From Planotetraspora kaengkrachanensis (GTDB lineage Bacteria > Actinomycetota > Actinomycetes > Streptosporangiales > Streptosporangiaceae), in the NCBI RefSeq assembly GCF_016862895.1, contig NZ_BONV01000030.1, positions 1-64,000 on the forward strand: a stretch of DNA of 64,000 nucleotides, given 5' to 3'. A model generated the notes under the pieces. It saw nothing but the letters and a program-made list of their open reading frames with translations, was not told where the DNA came from and made no database searches. A program made the translations under genes and the position numbers. This document shows, one piece after another, positions 25,492 through 35,021 of this stretch; positions within the stretch are counted from its first letter, which is position 1, and each line of letters starts with the position of its first letter.

Positions 25492-26999
25492 GCCCGCACG
25501 GGAGCCGTGGCGGGTGCGCCTGACCGCCGTTCGTAGCGGACGACGAAAAGGCCCCGTGAGGTCCACCGGTCCGCCGGGACGTAGGAGTCGTCCAGGACGT
25601 CGAGTTGCCAGTTGCGGGTCTTCCCGGTGTGGCCGACCACCCACACGGTGGCGACGCCGGCCAGGCGGCCGGCCAGCGCCCGGCGCCCGACGTGGCGTCC
25701 GGCGAAGCTGCCGTCACGCGCGGGCGACCTGGACAGCGCCACGTCGTACAGGTGCGCGAAGGCACCCGGGTACACGAGCTCGTACTTCCTGACCTTGCCG
25801 GGGACGAACACCACGCCGTCCCCCGGCCGCGCCGAGGACGCGAGCACCGCCGCGACGGGTCCGGGATCGTCCTGCCTGCCGTCGGCCCCGCGCGTCGCGA
25901 TCTGACCGGGAATCGACGACCCGAACGCCACGCACAGGAGGGCGACTGCGGCCTTCCTGGGAAGCGCGGCCAGCCCTGCCCCGGCGAGGAGCGCGGAGGC
26001 CGGCACGCTGGACGCGACGTACCGGAAGACGTAGACGTGGTGCCCCGCCCACGAGACGGCGAGCAGCACGAGCGGCGGAATCAGCAGCCAGGGCAGCGCC
26101 AGCCTGGTCAGCTCGGTGAGCGGCGCCCGGGCCGGCCGGCCGTGCCTGGCCCGCCTCGCCGGCCGGACCGCGCGGACGAGCCCGAAGATCGCGAGACCCC
26201 ACATCAGTGGCGCGACCCCCGCCCACGCGGGAGTCAGCGCGCCCAGGTCCCCGAAGAGCTGGACGGCGAGCATGCCGGCGTCTTTTGCGTCGGGCGCGGT
26301 GATCCAGCCGATCTGCTCGCTCTGCCCGGACGCGAACCAGGCGAACGGTGCCACCACGGCGGTCGCCGGGATCGCGGCGGCGGCCCACCACCCGAAGGGT
26401 CGCCGCGACCAGGCGACGTAGACGCCGTGCGCCGCCACCACCAGGAACGCGAACAGGTTCAGGAAGGCCAGGGCCGCGAGGGCCGTGCCGTACAGGCCGA
26501 ACGCCCGTCGCGACGGCTCCCGGACGGCGCGCAGGAGCAGCAGCGTCACGCCGATCGTCGCCGCCATCGTCATCGGATACGGCCTGGCCTCCTGGACGTA
26601 CCGGGAGAAGACCGGTGTCATGGCCATCAGGACTCCGCCGTACAGGCCGGCTCGCCGGTCGCCGAGTGCCCGCCCGAGCGCGCCGACGCCCGCGGCGGCG
26701 AGCGCCCCGGCCAGGACGGACGGCAGGCGAAGCGCCACCTCACCGGTCCCGAACATCACCACGACGACGTGCATGAACGCGTAGTAGACGCCGTGCACCG
26801 CGTCGACGCCGCTCAGCAGGTGCGCGAGCTGGGAAGGCGTCCTGCTCACCGCGCTGACCGTCGCGGCCTCGTCCCGCCAGACCGGCGGGCCGCCCAGATC
26901 CCACAACCCGGCGACGAGCGCGAAAGCGGCCGGCACGGCGACACAGGCGGCCGGACGGGGGACGGACAGACGCGCCATGCGGGGGACGGCGAAGCTCAT
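25458..26999 (-). CDS. GT39-like polyprenyl-phosphate-dependent membrane glycosyltransferase
   Basis: 513 residues. About ten hydrophobic segments are followed by a soluble C-terminal part. The WRDEAATVSA loop at about 40-50 after the first helix is the catalytic Asp-Glu of GT-C enzymes (the ArnT/PMT clan), and EARPYPMTM lies in the second large loop. Such enzymes use a lipid-linked sugar outside the membrane, here presumably to decorate the polymer made by the cluster (inference). ATG 26999 overlaps the stop of the upstream transferase gene (ATGA), so it is translationally coupled. It overlaps the Stealth gene tail to tail. Confidence 0.85.
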   Translation of the reverse strand: MSFAVPRMARLSVPRPAACVAVPAAFALVAGLWDLGGPPVWRDEAATVSAVSRTPSQLAHLLSGVDAVHGVYYAFMHVVVVMFGTGEVALRLPSVLAGALAAAGVGALGRALGDRRAGLYGGVLMAMTPVFSRYVQEARPYPMTMAATIGVTLLLLRAVREPSRRAFGLYGTALAALAFLNLFAFLVVAAHGVYVAWSRRPFGWWAAAAIPATAVVAPFAWFASGQSEQIGWITAPDAKDAGMLAVQLFGDLGALTPAWAGVAPLMWGLAIFGLVRAVRPARRARHGRPARAPLTELTRLALPWLLIPPLVLLAVSWAGHHVYVFRYVASSVPASALLAGAGLAALPRKAAVALLCVAFGSSIPGQIATRGADGRQDDPGPVAAVLASSARPGDGVVFVPGKVRKYELVYPGAFAHLYDVALSRSPARDGSFAGRHVGRRALAGRLAGVATVWVVGHTGKTRNWQLDVLDDSYVPADRWTSRGLFVVRYERRSGAPATAPVRAQGSSNGVGVG

Positions 27000-29998
27000 G
27001 TCAGCATCCTGGACACGACGCGTTCGGACGCTCGGCCGTCGTCCCACGGGCAGAAGGCGAATCGGAAGTCGTCATATCTGACCTTGTAGGACGATGGGTC
27101 GCCATATTTCAGGGCTGCTATGACCTCGTCGGACGTGCGGACGATCGGCCCCGGGGCGTCGGCCTCGAAGTCGAAGTAGAAACCGCGCATCTCGTCGCGG
27201 TACCGCTCGAGGTCGTAGGCGAAGAACACCATCGGCCGGCCCGTGCAGGCGAAGTCGAACAGAGCCGACGAGTAGTCCGAGACGAGCACGTCAGCGGCGG
27301 CCAACAGGTCGGCCATATCCGGAAATCTCGAGACATCGATGGCGCCGGGCGGGACGGACATGCGATCGGCCACGAGGTAGTGCGCCCGCACCAGCAGCAC
27401 GTGGTCGTCGCCCAGGGCGTCCACGGCCCGGCCGGCGTCGAGCCGCAGGCGGAGATCCCCCGGGGCGCCCGGCTCGCCGTCCCGCCACGTGGGCGCGTAG
27501 AGGACGATCGTCTTGTCCTCGGGGACGCCGAGGAGGCGGCGCACCCGCGAGCCGTGATCCTGACGGAACAGCACGTCGTTGCGGGGATAGCCCGAGTTCA
27601 GCACCTCGCCGGGGAAGCCGAAGGCGCTGCGCAGGATGGGCGTGGAGAACGGGTTGGGCGAGATCAGCACGTCCCACATCGCGGCATAGCGCTCCAGGTC
27701 GCCGTCCAGGTCCCGCTGCGCGTACGGCATGGCGCCGATGTCGCGGCCCAGGCGTTTGAGCGGGGTGCCGTGCCAGGTCTGCACGAACAGCTGATCCGGC
27801 CGCTTGCGGTACCAGCTGGGCTGGGTCCTCCGGTTCGCGACGACGAAACGGCTGGTCCGCAGGGCGTGCTCGTGTTCGCGTGAGCCGTACAGGACCGTGC
27901 GTACGCCCGGCGGCGGCGCGAACTGACCGTCCCGCGTGACCCAGATCAGCTCCGTGCCCGGGCGCCTGCGCGCGAGTTCCTCGGAGATCGCCCTCGGGTT
28001 GCAGGAGTACTGGCCGCCTCCGTAACTGTCGAACAGCGCGGCGTCCCCGAGCCGTCCGCCGCCGCGGAGCAGGCCGCCCGCGAATCCGCCGTGGAACAGG
28101 CCGCGCCCCCGCCGCCGCAGCGTCGCTCGACGGCCGCGCTCGTCCGGACCCAGCGCTGGCCTGACCGCCAGGCTGAGCTCCCCGGCCAGGTTCGTGCGGA
28201 AGGAGATCTCGTGGATCGGGGTCGTGTACGGGCCGGGCAGCTCCGCCACCAGGCCGGGGCTCAGCCGCAGCCGCCTGCCGCCTGCCGACACCCGCCACGT
28301 CCCGCTGTGCAGGGGCAGTCCCCCTGCCGTCCTGCCGATCACGGCCGACCAGCGGTCGCCGTCACGGCGCAGCGGCCATTCGTGGCGTTCCGCCCCGCAC
28401 GCCGCCGTGATCCGGTCCCCGTCGCCGTCCCCCGTCCCGGACAGCACCAGTTCGTGGCCGCCGGTCCATTCGGCGGCGGTCACCTGGTCTCCCGGGTACG
28501 GCTCCGGGGCCGGACGGCCGGCGGCCCTGAGGACCAGCCCGTCCTCGCGGGTGAGAGTGACGCGAACGCCGCCGTCGCGGAACGTCCGTTCGCCCGCGCT
28601 CCGGGCGCCCGCGGCGCGGCCGGACCGGGTCACCCCCCGGGCCGAGACGCGGACGTGGAGCGTCCAGCGGCCGGACGGCAGGTCGTGCGCCACGACCTCG
28701 GTCGCGAAGCCTGACATGTCATGACTCACGGCGGACTGCCGGGAGTCCGCGGTCACATCCGGCCGTGGAATCCGCGTGACGGGCAGTTCGATCCGCTCGT
28801 CGCCGCGCCGGAGCCAGAGCTCCAGGCGGCCGCGCCGGCTGCCGAGATGGGCGATGTACGCATGGCCCTCGATCCGCACCACGCCGTCGCCGCCGCTTCG
28901 CACGTCGTCGACACGCGCGCGGAGTTCGAGGTCGTGCTCGGCGGAGAAGACCTCGTCGGGGATCCTGTCGTCGTACAGGAAGGGGTAGTCGTGGAACCAG
29001 CGGGGCCGTAACAGGCCGCGCCGGACGACGCCGCGGTCCATCACCTGCTCCGCGGCGAAGCGCTGGACCTCCGACAGCTCCTTCGCCATCCCCCGGAGGA
29101 GCAGGAAGAACATGAGCCGCCTGAGCGCGGTCGACCCGTCGGCCGCCGTCGGGTGCAGTGTCGCGAGGGCCGGTGCGAGAGCCCAGAGCCCGCCGAGGTC
29201 CCTCCGGACGGCGGCGGAGTCGAGGACCTCGGCGACCGCCTCCTCCACCTCGCCGTCCCAGTGCGCCCTCAGCCGGGGGTCGTGCCGCTCCAGCAGGGCG
29301 GAGACCTCCAGCATGGCCGCCAGCCGCCGTTCGGGGTCGCCTGGCTCCTCCGCAATGGGACGGCACAGCCGTACGACGTCGCCGAGCACGTCCGTCGACC
29401 GGGAGAGCACGTGCGCGGGAACGGCGACGGGGAAGTCCGAGGGCACGCCGCCGGGGAACCGGAACCGGTGTTCGTCCCAGAACGTGCGGCGGAAGACCTT
29501 GTCCTCCACCGACCGGTCATGGATCAGCCGGGGAAGCCTCGTGACGTGCGTGCGGAGGACGTCCGGACCGCCGGTCTCCCCGGCGGGAAGCCGGGCGCGT
29601 TCGTCCTGCGTGCGTCCCGTGGTCAGCGGAGCGGACCTTCCACAGGCCAGATCCGACCCGGTGGCCTCGAGGCTGTCCACCAGCGCCCGGTAGGCGCCGA
29701 CGGGCACCACGGAACCGGCGCCGGCGAAGGCGAGATAGGTCCCCGTGGCCCGCTCGGCTCCCGCGTTCCTCGCCGCGGCGGCGTCGCGGCCCTCCGGCAC
29801 GACGACGCACGACCACCGGTCTCGTACGGCTCCCGCCGCCTGACCGGCGAGCACGATCTCGATCCTCGCGAGGGCCTGGCCCCTGAGCGAGTCGAGGCAG
29901 TCCTCGAGATGCTCCTCCTCACCCAGGACGGGCACGACCACCGAGAGCGCGGGAGGCACGCGGGCAGGCGTCGACCGGCAGGCGGATGCGTGGTCCAT
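26996..29998 (-). CDS. GT2-like / CDP-glycerol glycerophosphotransferase fusion (GT2 part degenerate)
   Basis: 1000 residues. The N-terminus has the GT2 fold pattern (LSVVVPVLGEEEHLEDCLDSL), but the canonical DDGS is replaced by AGQA at 51-54 and the DSDD metal site by AGAGS at 92-96, so this domain is unlikely to transfer sugar. A beta-rich middle region spans about 350-630. The C-terminal 380 residues are a TagF-like CDP-glycerol transferase with intact motifs: QTWHGTPLK with His743, YAPTWRD (about 834-840), LLVRAHY with His873 and SDYSS at 907-911. It should polymerise glycerol phosphate (or a related unit) onto a teichoic-type chain. Its stop overlaps the GT39 start, and it is 19 bp after its paralogue. 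Confidence 0.88.
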   Translation of the reverse strand: MDHASACRSTPARVPPALSVVVPVLGEEEHLEDCLDSLRGQALARIEIVLAGQAAGAVRDRWSCVVVPEGRDAAAARNAGAERATGTYLAFAGAGSVVPVGAYRALVDSLEATGSDLACGRSAPLTTGRTQDERARLPAGETGGPDVLRTHVTRLPRLIHDRSVEDKVFRRTFWDEHRFRFPGGVPSDFPVAVPAHVLSRSTDVLGDVVRLCRPIAEEPGDPERRLAAMLEVSALLERHDPRLRAHWDGEVEEAVAEVLDSAAVRRDLGGLWALAPALATLHPTAADGSTALRRLMFFLLLRGMAKELSEVQRFAAEQVMDRGVVRRGLLRPRWFHDYPFLYDDRIPDEVFSAEHDLELRARVDDVRSGGDGVVRIEGHAYIAHLGSRRGRLELWLRRGDERIELPVTRIPRPDVTADSRQSAVSHDMSGFATEVVAHDLPSGRWTLHVRVSARGVTRSGRAAGARSAGERTFRDGGVRVTLTREDGLVLRAAGRPAPEPYPGDQVTAAEWTGGHELVLSGTGDGDGDRITAACGAERHEWPLRRDGDRWSAVIGRTAGGLPLHSGTWRVSAGGRRLRLSPGLVAELPGPYTTPIHEISFRTNLAGELSLAVRPALGPDERGRRATLRRRGRGLFHGGFAGGLLRGGGRLGDAALFDSYGGGQYSCNPRAISEELARRRPGTELIWVTRDGQFAPPPGVRTVLYGSREHEHALRTSRFVVANRRTQPSWYRKRPDQLFVQTWHGTPLKRLGRDIGAMPYAQRDLDGDLERYAAMWDVLISPNPFSTPILRSAFGFPGEVLNSGYPRNDVLFRQDHGSRVRRLLGVPEDKTIVLYAPTWRDGEPGAPGDLRLRLDAGRAVDALGDDHVLLVRAHYLVADRMSVPPGAIDVSRFPDMADLLAAADVLVSDYSSALFDFACTGRPMVFFAYDLERYRDEMRGFYFDFEADAPGPIVRTSDEVIAALKYGDPSSYKVRYDDFRFAFCPWDDGRASERVVSRMLT

Positions 29999-30017
29999 CA
30001 GTCTCGATCCCGTCGCG

Positions 30018-33000
30018 TCAGGCGAACAGCCGGTCGGCCACCCGGGCGGCGGCCCGGCCGTCGTCCAGCGGGCAGTGGCGTGCGACGAACGCGTCGCCCA
30101 GGCCCGCGTACTTCTCCGCGACCTCGCCGAGGTCGCGGATCGCCTCGGCGACCTCGTCGGCGCTTCTCACCCACGGGCCCGGCGCCTCCGCCCGGAAGTC
30201 GAGGTAGAGCCCGGCGGGCGGGACGTCGACGTGGAACAGGATGGGACGGCCCGTGACGGCGAAGTCGAACATCGCCCTCGAGCAGTCCGTCACAAGCGCG
30301 TCCGCGGCGAGGTAGAGCTCGTGGTCGTCGGGGAACGCCGACACGTCGAGCACGCCGGGGGGCGCGGACCCGCCCTGGTCCGCACGGCGGGCGAGCAGCA
30401 CGCGGTCGTCGCGGAGCGCGGCCACGAGGCGTTCGAGGTCGAGCGTCTCCTCCCCTTCCGGGGCGTACAGGACGAGCCGCCACCCGTCCGGGATTCCGAG
30501 CGTCCTCCTGACGCGCGCGGCGGCCGCCTCGTGTCCCGGCGCCCGCAGGACGTCGTTGCGCGGCAGCCCCGTCTCCACGATCTCCCCGTGGAACCCGAAG
30601 GCCTCGCGCAGCAGCGGCGTCCACCACGGCCCGGCCGACAGCAGGTGGCTCCACTGCGCGACCTGCCTGGACAGCCGCCCATGCCGTACGGCCGCGTCGT
30701 GGCCGATCTTCTTCAGCGGGGACCCGTGCCAGGTCTGCAGGACCGTCTGACCGGGGCGGCGCTCGAACCAGGGCGGCAGATGGTCGTTGGTGACGACGTA
30801 ACGGCAGCGGGCGAGCGCCTCGTAGTACTCCCGCCCGTGCGTCCGGACAGCCTCCACGTCACCGGGCAACGCCACCTGGCCGTCGCGCACGTTCCACAGG
30901 ACGGTGAGCTCCGTCCCCCGCCGCCTGAGCTCCTCATAGATGGCACGAGGGCTGTCGGAGAACGCCGTGCCGTCGTCGCAGTCGAACAGGACCGCGGGCA
31001 ACAGTGCCCTTTCCCGCAGCGCCGGATAGGACTCCTTGCGCAGCGTCCGCTGAGCCCGCGCGCCCCGCTCGTCGCCCGACAGATCTCCGCTCACGGCGAG
31101 GACCGCGTGCCCGGTCCGGTCTCCGTCGAGCGTGAAGGTGCGCCGGGCGGTCTCGTGGACCAGTGCGCAGCCGGGTGCGAACTCGACCGGCAGGTCCCTG
31201 TCCGAACCCCGGACCCGCAGAGCCAGGCCGTACCGGCCGCGCGGCAGCGGAAGCCGGCCCAGCGGCGAGCCGACCGCCTCCGGCAGGAGCCGCGCGCGGA
31301 ACCCGGCGCCCGTCCCTTCGACCGGCGCCGTCCGTTCAAGCCTGCCGTCACGCGCGCGCACCACGAGGGCGTCCGGCTCGTACGGCTCGGCGAAGCCGCC
31401 CTCGATCAGCAGTTCGCCGCCGGGGAGCCATTCCGCGAGGTCCACGAACGCGGCCGCGGGCTGGTCGCGCAGCACGAGGCCGCCGCCGTGGTCGCGGAAC
31501 ACCACGATCTCCCGCCCGGCGAGGCCGTGACGCCCGGCGGGAAGGTCCTCGGCGAAGGTGACCGGTGTCACCACGCCGTCGGCCGACCGCACCTCGACCA
31601 TCCATTCGGCGGGCCGGTCCGGCACCCCCTGCTCGGTGACTGACGTCCGGCGCGTCGGCAGGATGTCGCGCAGGTCGATGTCGGCCGTGAACACGCGGCC
31701 GTCGGTCCTGATCGGATAGAGCAGCGGCACGCCGCCGGGCCTGCGCGTCACGCGGAGCACCGGTTCCCGGCCGCAGCCCTCGATCTCCCCTTCCAGGCGC
31801 AACCGGCCGCCCCACAGGTTCTGCCTGACGACCCGCGCCCGCTCGCCGTTCACGCGCAGGGCCAGGACCCCGGCTTCCGTGAAGAGCGGCACCACGTACC
31901 GGCCCCGCCCGGCCTGCCTGGCGCCCACCTGAACCGAGCGGGCCGCCCCCGGATCGGCGAGCGGCCCCCGCACGACTGTGCCCCGATGGAGGAGCCGCAT
32001 CTCGACGTGCCACAGCCCCTCGTCGGAGGCGGCGCCGAGCCGCCTCGGATCTATGGTGAGGCGGAACCCGCCCCAGTCCTCGCGGCCGTCCTGCCCGCCC
32101 CTGGACACCTTCGCGCGCCTGACCGACGCGCCGACGCGGACGCGCCGGCCGGACTCCTCATGGACGAGCGACGCGAAGACCTGCTGGTGGAGCCGCCGGG
32201 TCGGGCGCAGATGACGTGGCGTCGCCCGTCCCTCCACGACCAGCCTGCCGTCCCGCCAGCCGATCTCGTCGATCCGGTGGTGGAGGGTGTCCGCGGTGCG
32301 CGACAGCGCGGCGGGCAGCCGTTCCAGCAACGGGGTGGCCAGGTAGGACCGGCCGAGCCGGCGCACGAGCCTTTCCCCCGGCGCGGCCTGGCGGTCCCAG
32401 GTGACGACCTCCAGCAGGTCGGCCGTCCGCCTGTGCCGGACGAGGTGCCATTCCAGCCGCTTGATGGCGGGCAGCCCGTCCAGCACGGCGGGCGGGACAC
32501 GGGCCAGATACTCTCCGGCGAGGTCGAGGAAGCGGCCGCGGTAGGCCTCCGACGCCTGGTCGAGGACGCCGACGAAGTTCGTCAGGTCGCTGTCGAGCAC
32601 GGCGTGGTCCCACGCGGGGATGTGATCGCCGAGCCCCTCGGCCTCGAGGAACTCCCGCACCGACCACACGGCGGCGAAGCGGTCGGTCAGATGCCGCACC
32701 CCGGTCTTCTCCTGGGTGATGGAACGGCTGCCCGCGGCGCGTTCGCGCCACAGGTACACCTGCGTCGGCAACACGTCGACGGAGCCCGCGAGTGCGTGGC
32801 CGCGCAACGCCACGAGCATGTCCTCGTACAGCACGCCGTGCGGAAAGCTGAAGCCGTGCGCGTCCCAGAAGGACCGGCGCCACAACTTGTTGGTGACCTG
32901 CCGGTCCCTCATCAGGACCGCGGTCCGCCTCACGTGCGTGGTGACCGCCGGGCCGGCGAAGACGGCACGGTGCATCGCCGACTGCCGCACCCGCCGCCCG

Positions 33001-33365
33001 TCGTACCTGCCGACGTTGCCCGTGGCCAGGTCGGAACCGGACTCCAGCAGGCTCGCCAGCATGTGCTCGAGCGCGTACGGCGGGAGCAGGTCGTCGCTGT
33101 CGAGGAAGGCGAGGAAGTCGCCGGTCGCGTGGCGCACCCCCCTGTCGCGCGCCGCGCCCAGGCCGAGGTTGGCCTGGCGGATCAGCCGGAACCGCCCGTC
33201 CCGCGCGGCGAACCGCCCGGCGATCTCCGCGCTCGAGTCGGGGGACCCGTCGTCGACCATGACGACGTCGATGTCCTCCCAGGTCTGTGCCGCCACCGAC
33301 TCCAGGCAGGCGGGAAGGTAGAGCTCCACGTCGTAGATCGGGACGATGACGCTGATGCGAGGCAC
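30018..33365 (-). CDS. GT2 / CDP-glycerol glycerophosphotransferase fusion (transferase part degenerate)
   Basis: 1115 residues. The N-terminal GT2 domain is intact: SVIVPIYDVELYLPACLESV, DDGS at 38-41 and DSDD at 89-92. A long beta-rich middle region follows. The C-terminal TagF-like domain keeps QTWHGSPLKK (879-887) but differs at the other key places: YAPTWRD becomes YAPEGEE, LLVRAHY becomes LLARRAD (His replaced by Ala995) and SDYSS becomes TDCSR (1026-1030). It may be a glycosyltransferase with a structural or altered-specificity C-terminal domain. GTG 33365 with GAAGGA upstream. The tandem paralogue 19 bp downstream has the opposite pattern. Confidence 0.88.
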   Translation of the reverse strand: MPRISVIVPIYDVELYLPACLESVAAQTWEDIDVVMVDDGSPDSSAEIAGRFAARDGRFRLIRQANLGLGAARDRGVRHATGDFLAFLDSDDLLPPYALEHMLASLLESGSDLATGNVGRYDGRRVRQSAMHRAVFAGPAVTTHVRRTAVLMRDRQVTNKLWRRSFWDAHGFSFPHGVLYEDMLVALRGHALAGSVDVLPTQVYLWRERAAGSRSITQEKTGVRHLTDRFAAVWSVREFLEAEGLGDHIPAWDHAVLDSDLTNFVGVLDQASEAYRGRFLDLAGEYLARVPPAVLDGLPAIKRLEWHLVRHRRTADLLEVVTWDRQAAPGERLVRRLGRSYLATPLLERLPAALSRTADTLHHRIDEIGWRDGRLVVEGRATPRHLRPTRRLHQQVFASLVHEESGRRVRVGASVRRAKVSRGGQDGREDWGGFRLTIDPRRLGAASDEGLWHVEMRLLHRGTVVRGPLADPGAARSVQVGARQAGRGRYVVPLFTEAGVLALRVNGERARVVRQNLWGGRLRLEGEIEGCGREPVLRVTRRPGGVPLLYPIRTDGRVFTADIDLRDILPTRRTSVTEQGVPDRPAEWMVEVRSADGVVTPVTFAEDLPAGRHGLAGREIVVFRDHGGGLVLRDQPAAAFVDLAEWLPGGELLIEGGFAEPYEPDALVVRARDGRLERTAPVEGTGAGFRARLLPEAVGSPLGRLPLPRGRYGLALRVRGSDRDLPVEFAPGCALVHETARRTFTLDGDRTGHAVLAVSGDLSGDERGARAQRTLRKESYPALRERALLPAVLFDCDDGTAFSDSPRAIYEELRRRGTELTVLWNVRDGQVALPGDVEAVRTHGREYYEALARCRYVVTNDHLPPWFERRPGQTVLQTWHGSPLKKIGHDAAVRHGRLSRQVAQWSHLLSAGPWWTPLLREAFGFHGEIVETGLPRNDVLRAPGHEAAAARVRRTLGIPDGWRLVLYAPEGEETLDLERLVAALRDDRVLLARRADQGGSAPPGVLDVSAFPDDHELYLAADALVTDCSRAMFDFAVTGRPILFHVDVPPAGLYLDFRAEAPGPWVRSADEVAEAIRDLGEVAEKYAGLGDAFVARHCPLDDGRAAARVADRLFA

Positions 33366-33417
33366 AGGTGTAATCCTTCGAACTCGTCCGTCGGCTGGCG
33401 GTCTTCCGGTGCGCCGA

Positions 33418-34938
33418 TCAGCGCCGGACGTTCCCCCGCATCGCCGCTCCGAGGACGCGCGCCCTGGTCACGGCACAGCGCAGCGGTCCCGTCCTGCTGA
33501 CGACGAGCCCGGCTCCTTCCGGGGTGCCGCGCAGCCTGACGCGGCGTCCCTCGAAGTCGGCGACGACCCGGTCGTCCCGCATGACGCTCAGCGGCACCGC
33601 GGTCTCGGCGCCGAACCGGTCGCGGGCGACCAGCCGCAGCCCCGCCTCGCCGTACGGCAGGGCGCGTTCTGGCAAGTCGCAGGACCAGGAGAAGAACCCG
33701 GGCTTGGCCCGGGTCACGTGGACCTCCCGGCGGCAGACGGCGTCGCCCACCTCGAGCAGCAGGTCGGGGCGGACCTCTCCCTGCGTGGCGAGGAGCCCGG
33801 GCGCGAGGACCTGGCCGACCACCCGGAGCAGGGTGGAGTGGCCGGCCGTGCGAACCCTGCACACCACGGCGGTCAGCGGCTGGACCCTGAGCAGGTCGCC
33901 GAACGTGTCGAGATCGGGCAGGTCCAGGTAGACGCGGCCCGCGAGCACGCGGAGCCGTCCCCTGGCGGCCGGGCGCCGTATCGTCTCCGGCTCCCCAAGG
34001 CAGGTACCGACCGCGCGCAGCCCGTCGTCCAGACGGCCGCCGCGCCGCGCCAGGGCCTCGGTGAGGATCTCGGTCATCACCGGCGGGGAGATCTCCTTGA
34101 ACATGATCGACGTCCGGTGGGCGAAGTCGGCGAGACCGGCGTCGTCGAGTGTGGCCGCGGCGGCCTCGGCGTGCCGGAGCTGCGTGGCGCCCACCCAGCG
34201 CATGAGAGCCCGCCGCACCTCGGGCGGCCGGCCCTCACAGTGCCCGGCGACCTGCTCGGCGTCCGCCAAGCGCGCCATGATCCCGTCCTCGTCGAGGCGG
34301 GGATCCTGCCCACGGAAGGGGTCCCGGCCGTGTGCCGGGTTCTTTCCGCGTGCCGGGTCCAGGTCGTTGGCCGGCCCGCAGCAGACCTGGTCGCTCAGCA
34401 CCAGGCGGCGCGCGTCGAGCATGAGCGCCAGCAGGGCGGGGACGCCACGGGACAGATCGGCCCGCGTGGTCGCCACCAGCTCACGCGCGAAGAGCTTGTT
34501 CGACGCGGGCCCGCCGCAGACGATGTCCGGCGCCTCGGCGACGGACCCGATGACCCGCTCCCCCAGTGCGAGCTCCCTGCGCCAGGCGCAGCCGGGATCC
34601 GCATGGGCCATGTCACCGACGACCACGTCGGCGTCGTGCCGGGTGGCCAGTTCCATCAGGCCGTCCAGCCCTCCGGGCACGTACACGTCGCCTACCTCGA
34701 GGAAGGCGAGATGGCGGCCCTGAGCGCCTGCCACGGCGGCGGTCACGGTCTCGGCCCGCCGCATCGGCTTGCCCAGCACGCGGACCTCGTCCGCCGGGTC
34801 TCCGCCGGAGTCCTCCTCGACGAGGATCACCTCGACACGGTGGCGGAACCTCTGGGCGTCGATGGAGTCGAGAGCGTCTCGCAGCCATCCGCCCGCGTCC
34901 CGCGTCGGCAGGATCACGCTCACTTCAGGCTTTGCCAT
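33418..34938 (-). CDS. GT2-fold glycosyltransferase-like protein
   Basis: 506 residues. The GT2 fold is clear at the N-terminus (PEVSVILPTRDAGGWLRDAL, VEVILVEEDSGGD, then GRHLAFLEVGDVYVPGG), but the usual DSDD acceptor is reduced to EVGD, so activity is uncertain. The C-terminal 200 residues are beta-rich and resemble the middle regions of the two large transferases. ATG 34938 follows a run of seven G residues; a GTG/ATG further upstream is less likely. Same strand as the whole cluster, 52 bp from the next gene. Probably a co-transferase or scaffold in the polymer cluster (inference). Confidence 0.75.
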   Translation of the reverse strand: MAKPEVSVILPTRDAGGWLRDALDSIDAQRFRHRVEVILVEEDSGGDPADEVRVLGKPMRRAETVTAAVAGAQGRHLAFLEVGDVYVPGGLDGLMELATRHDADVVVGDMAHADPGCAWRRELALGERVIGSVAEAPDIVCGGPASNKLFARELVATTRADLSRGVPALLALMLDARRLVLSDQVCCGPANDLDPARGKNPAHGRDPFRGQDPRLDEDGIMARLADAEQVAGHCEGRPPEVRRALMRWVGATQLRHAEAAAATLDDAGLADFAHRTSIMFKEISPPVMTEILTEALARRGGRLDDGLRAVGTCLGEPETIRRPAARGRLRVLAGRVYLDLPDLDTFGDLLRVQPLTAVVCRVRTAGHSTLLRVVGQVLAPGLLATQGEVRPDLLLEVGDAVCRREVHVTRAKPGFFSWSCDLPERALPYGEAGLRLVARDRFGAETAVPLSVMRDDRVVADFEGRRVRLRGTPEGAGLVVSRTGPLRCAVTRARVLGAAMRGNVRR

Positions 34939-35021
34939 TGTCCCCCCCGGGCGTCGCATGCGACAGCGAACTGAAACGTTACCGTCACGCATAGTGACGG
35001 CCGTTTTGCTTTGCCAGCTCT

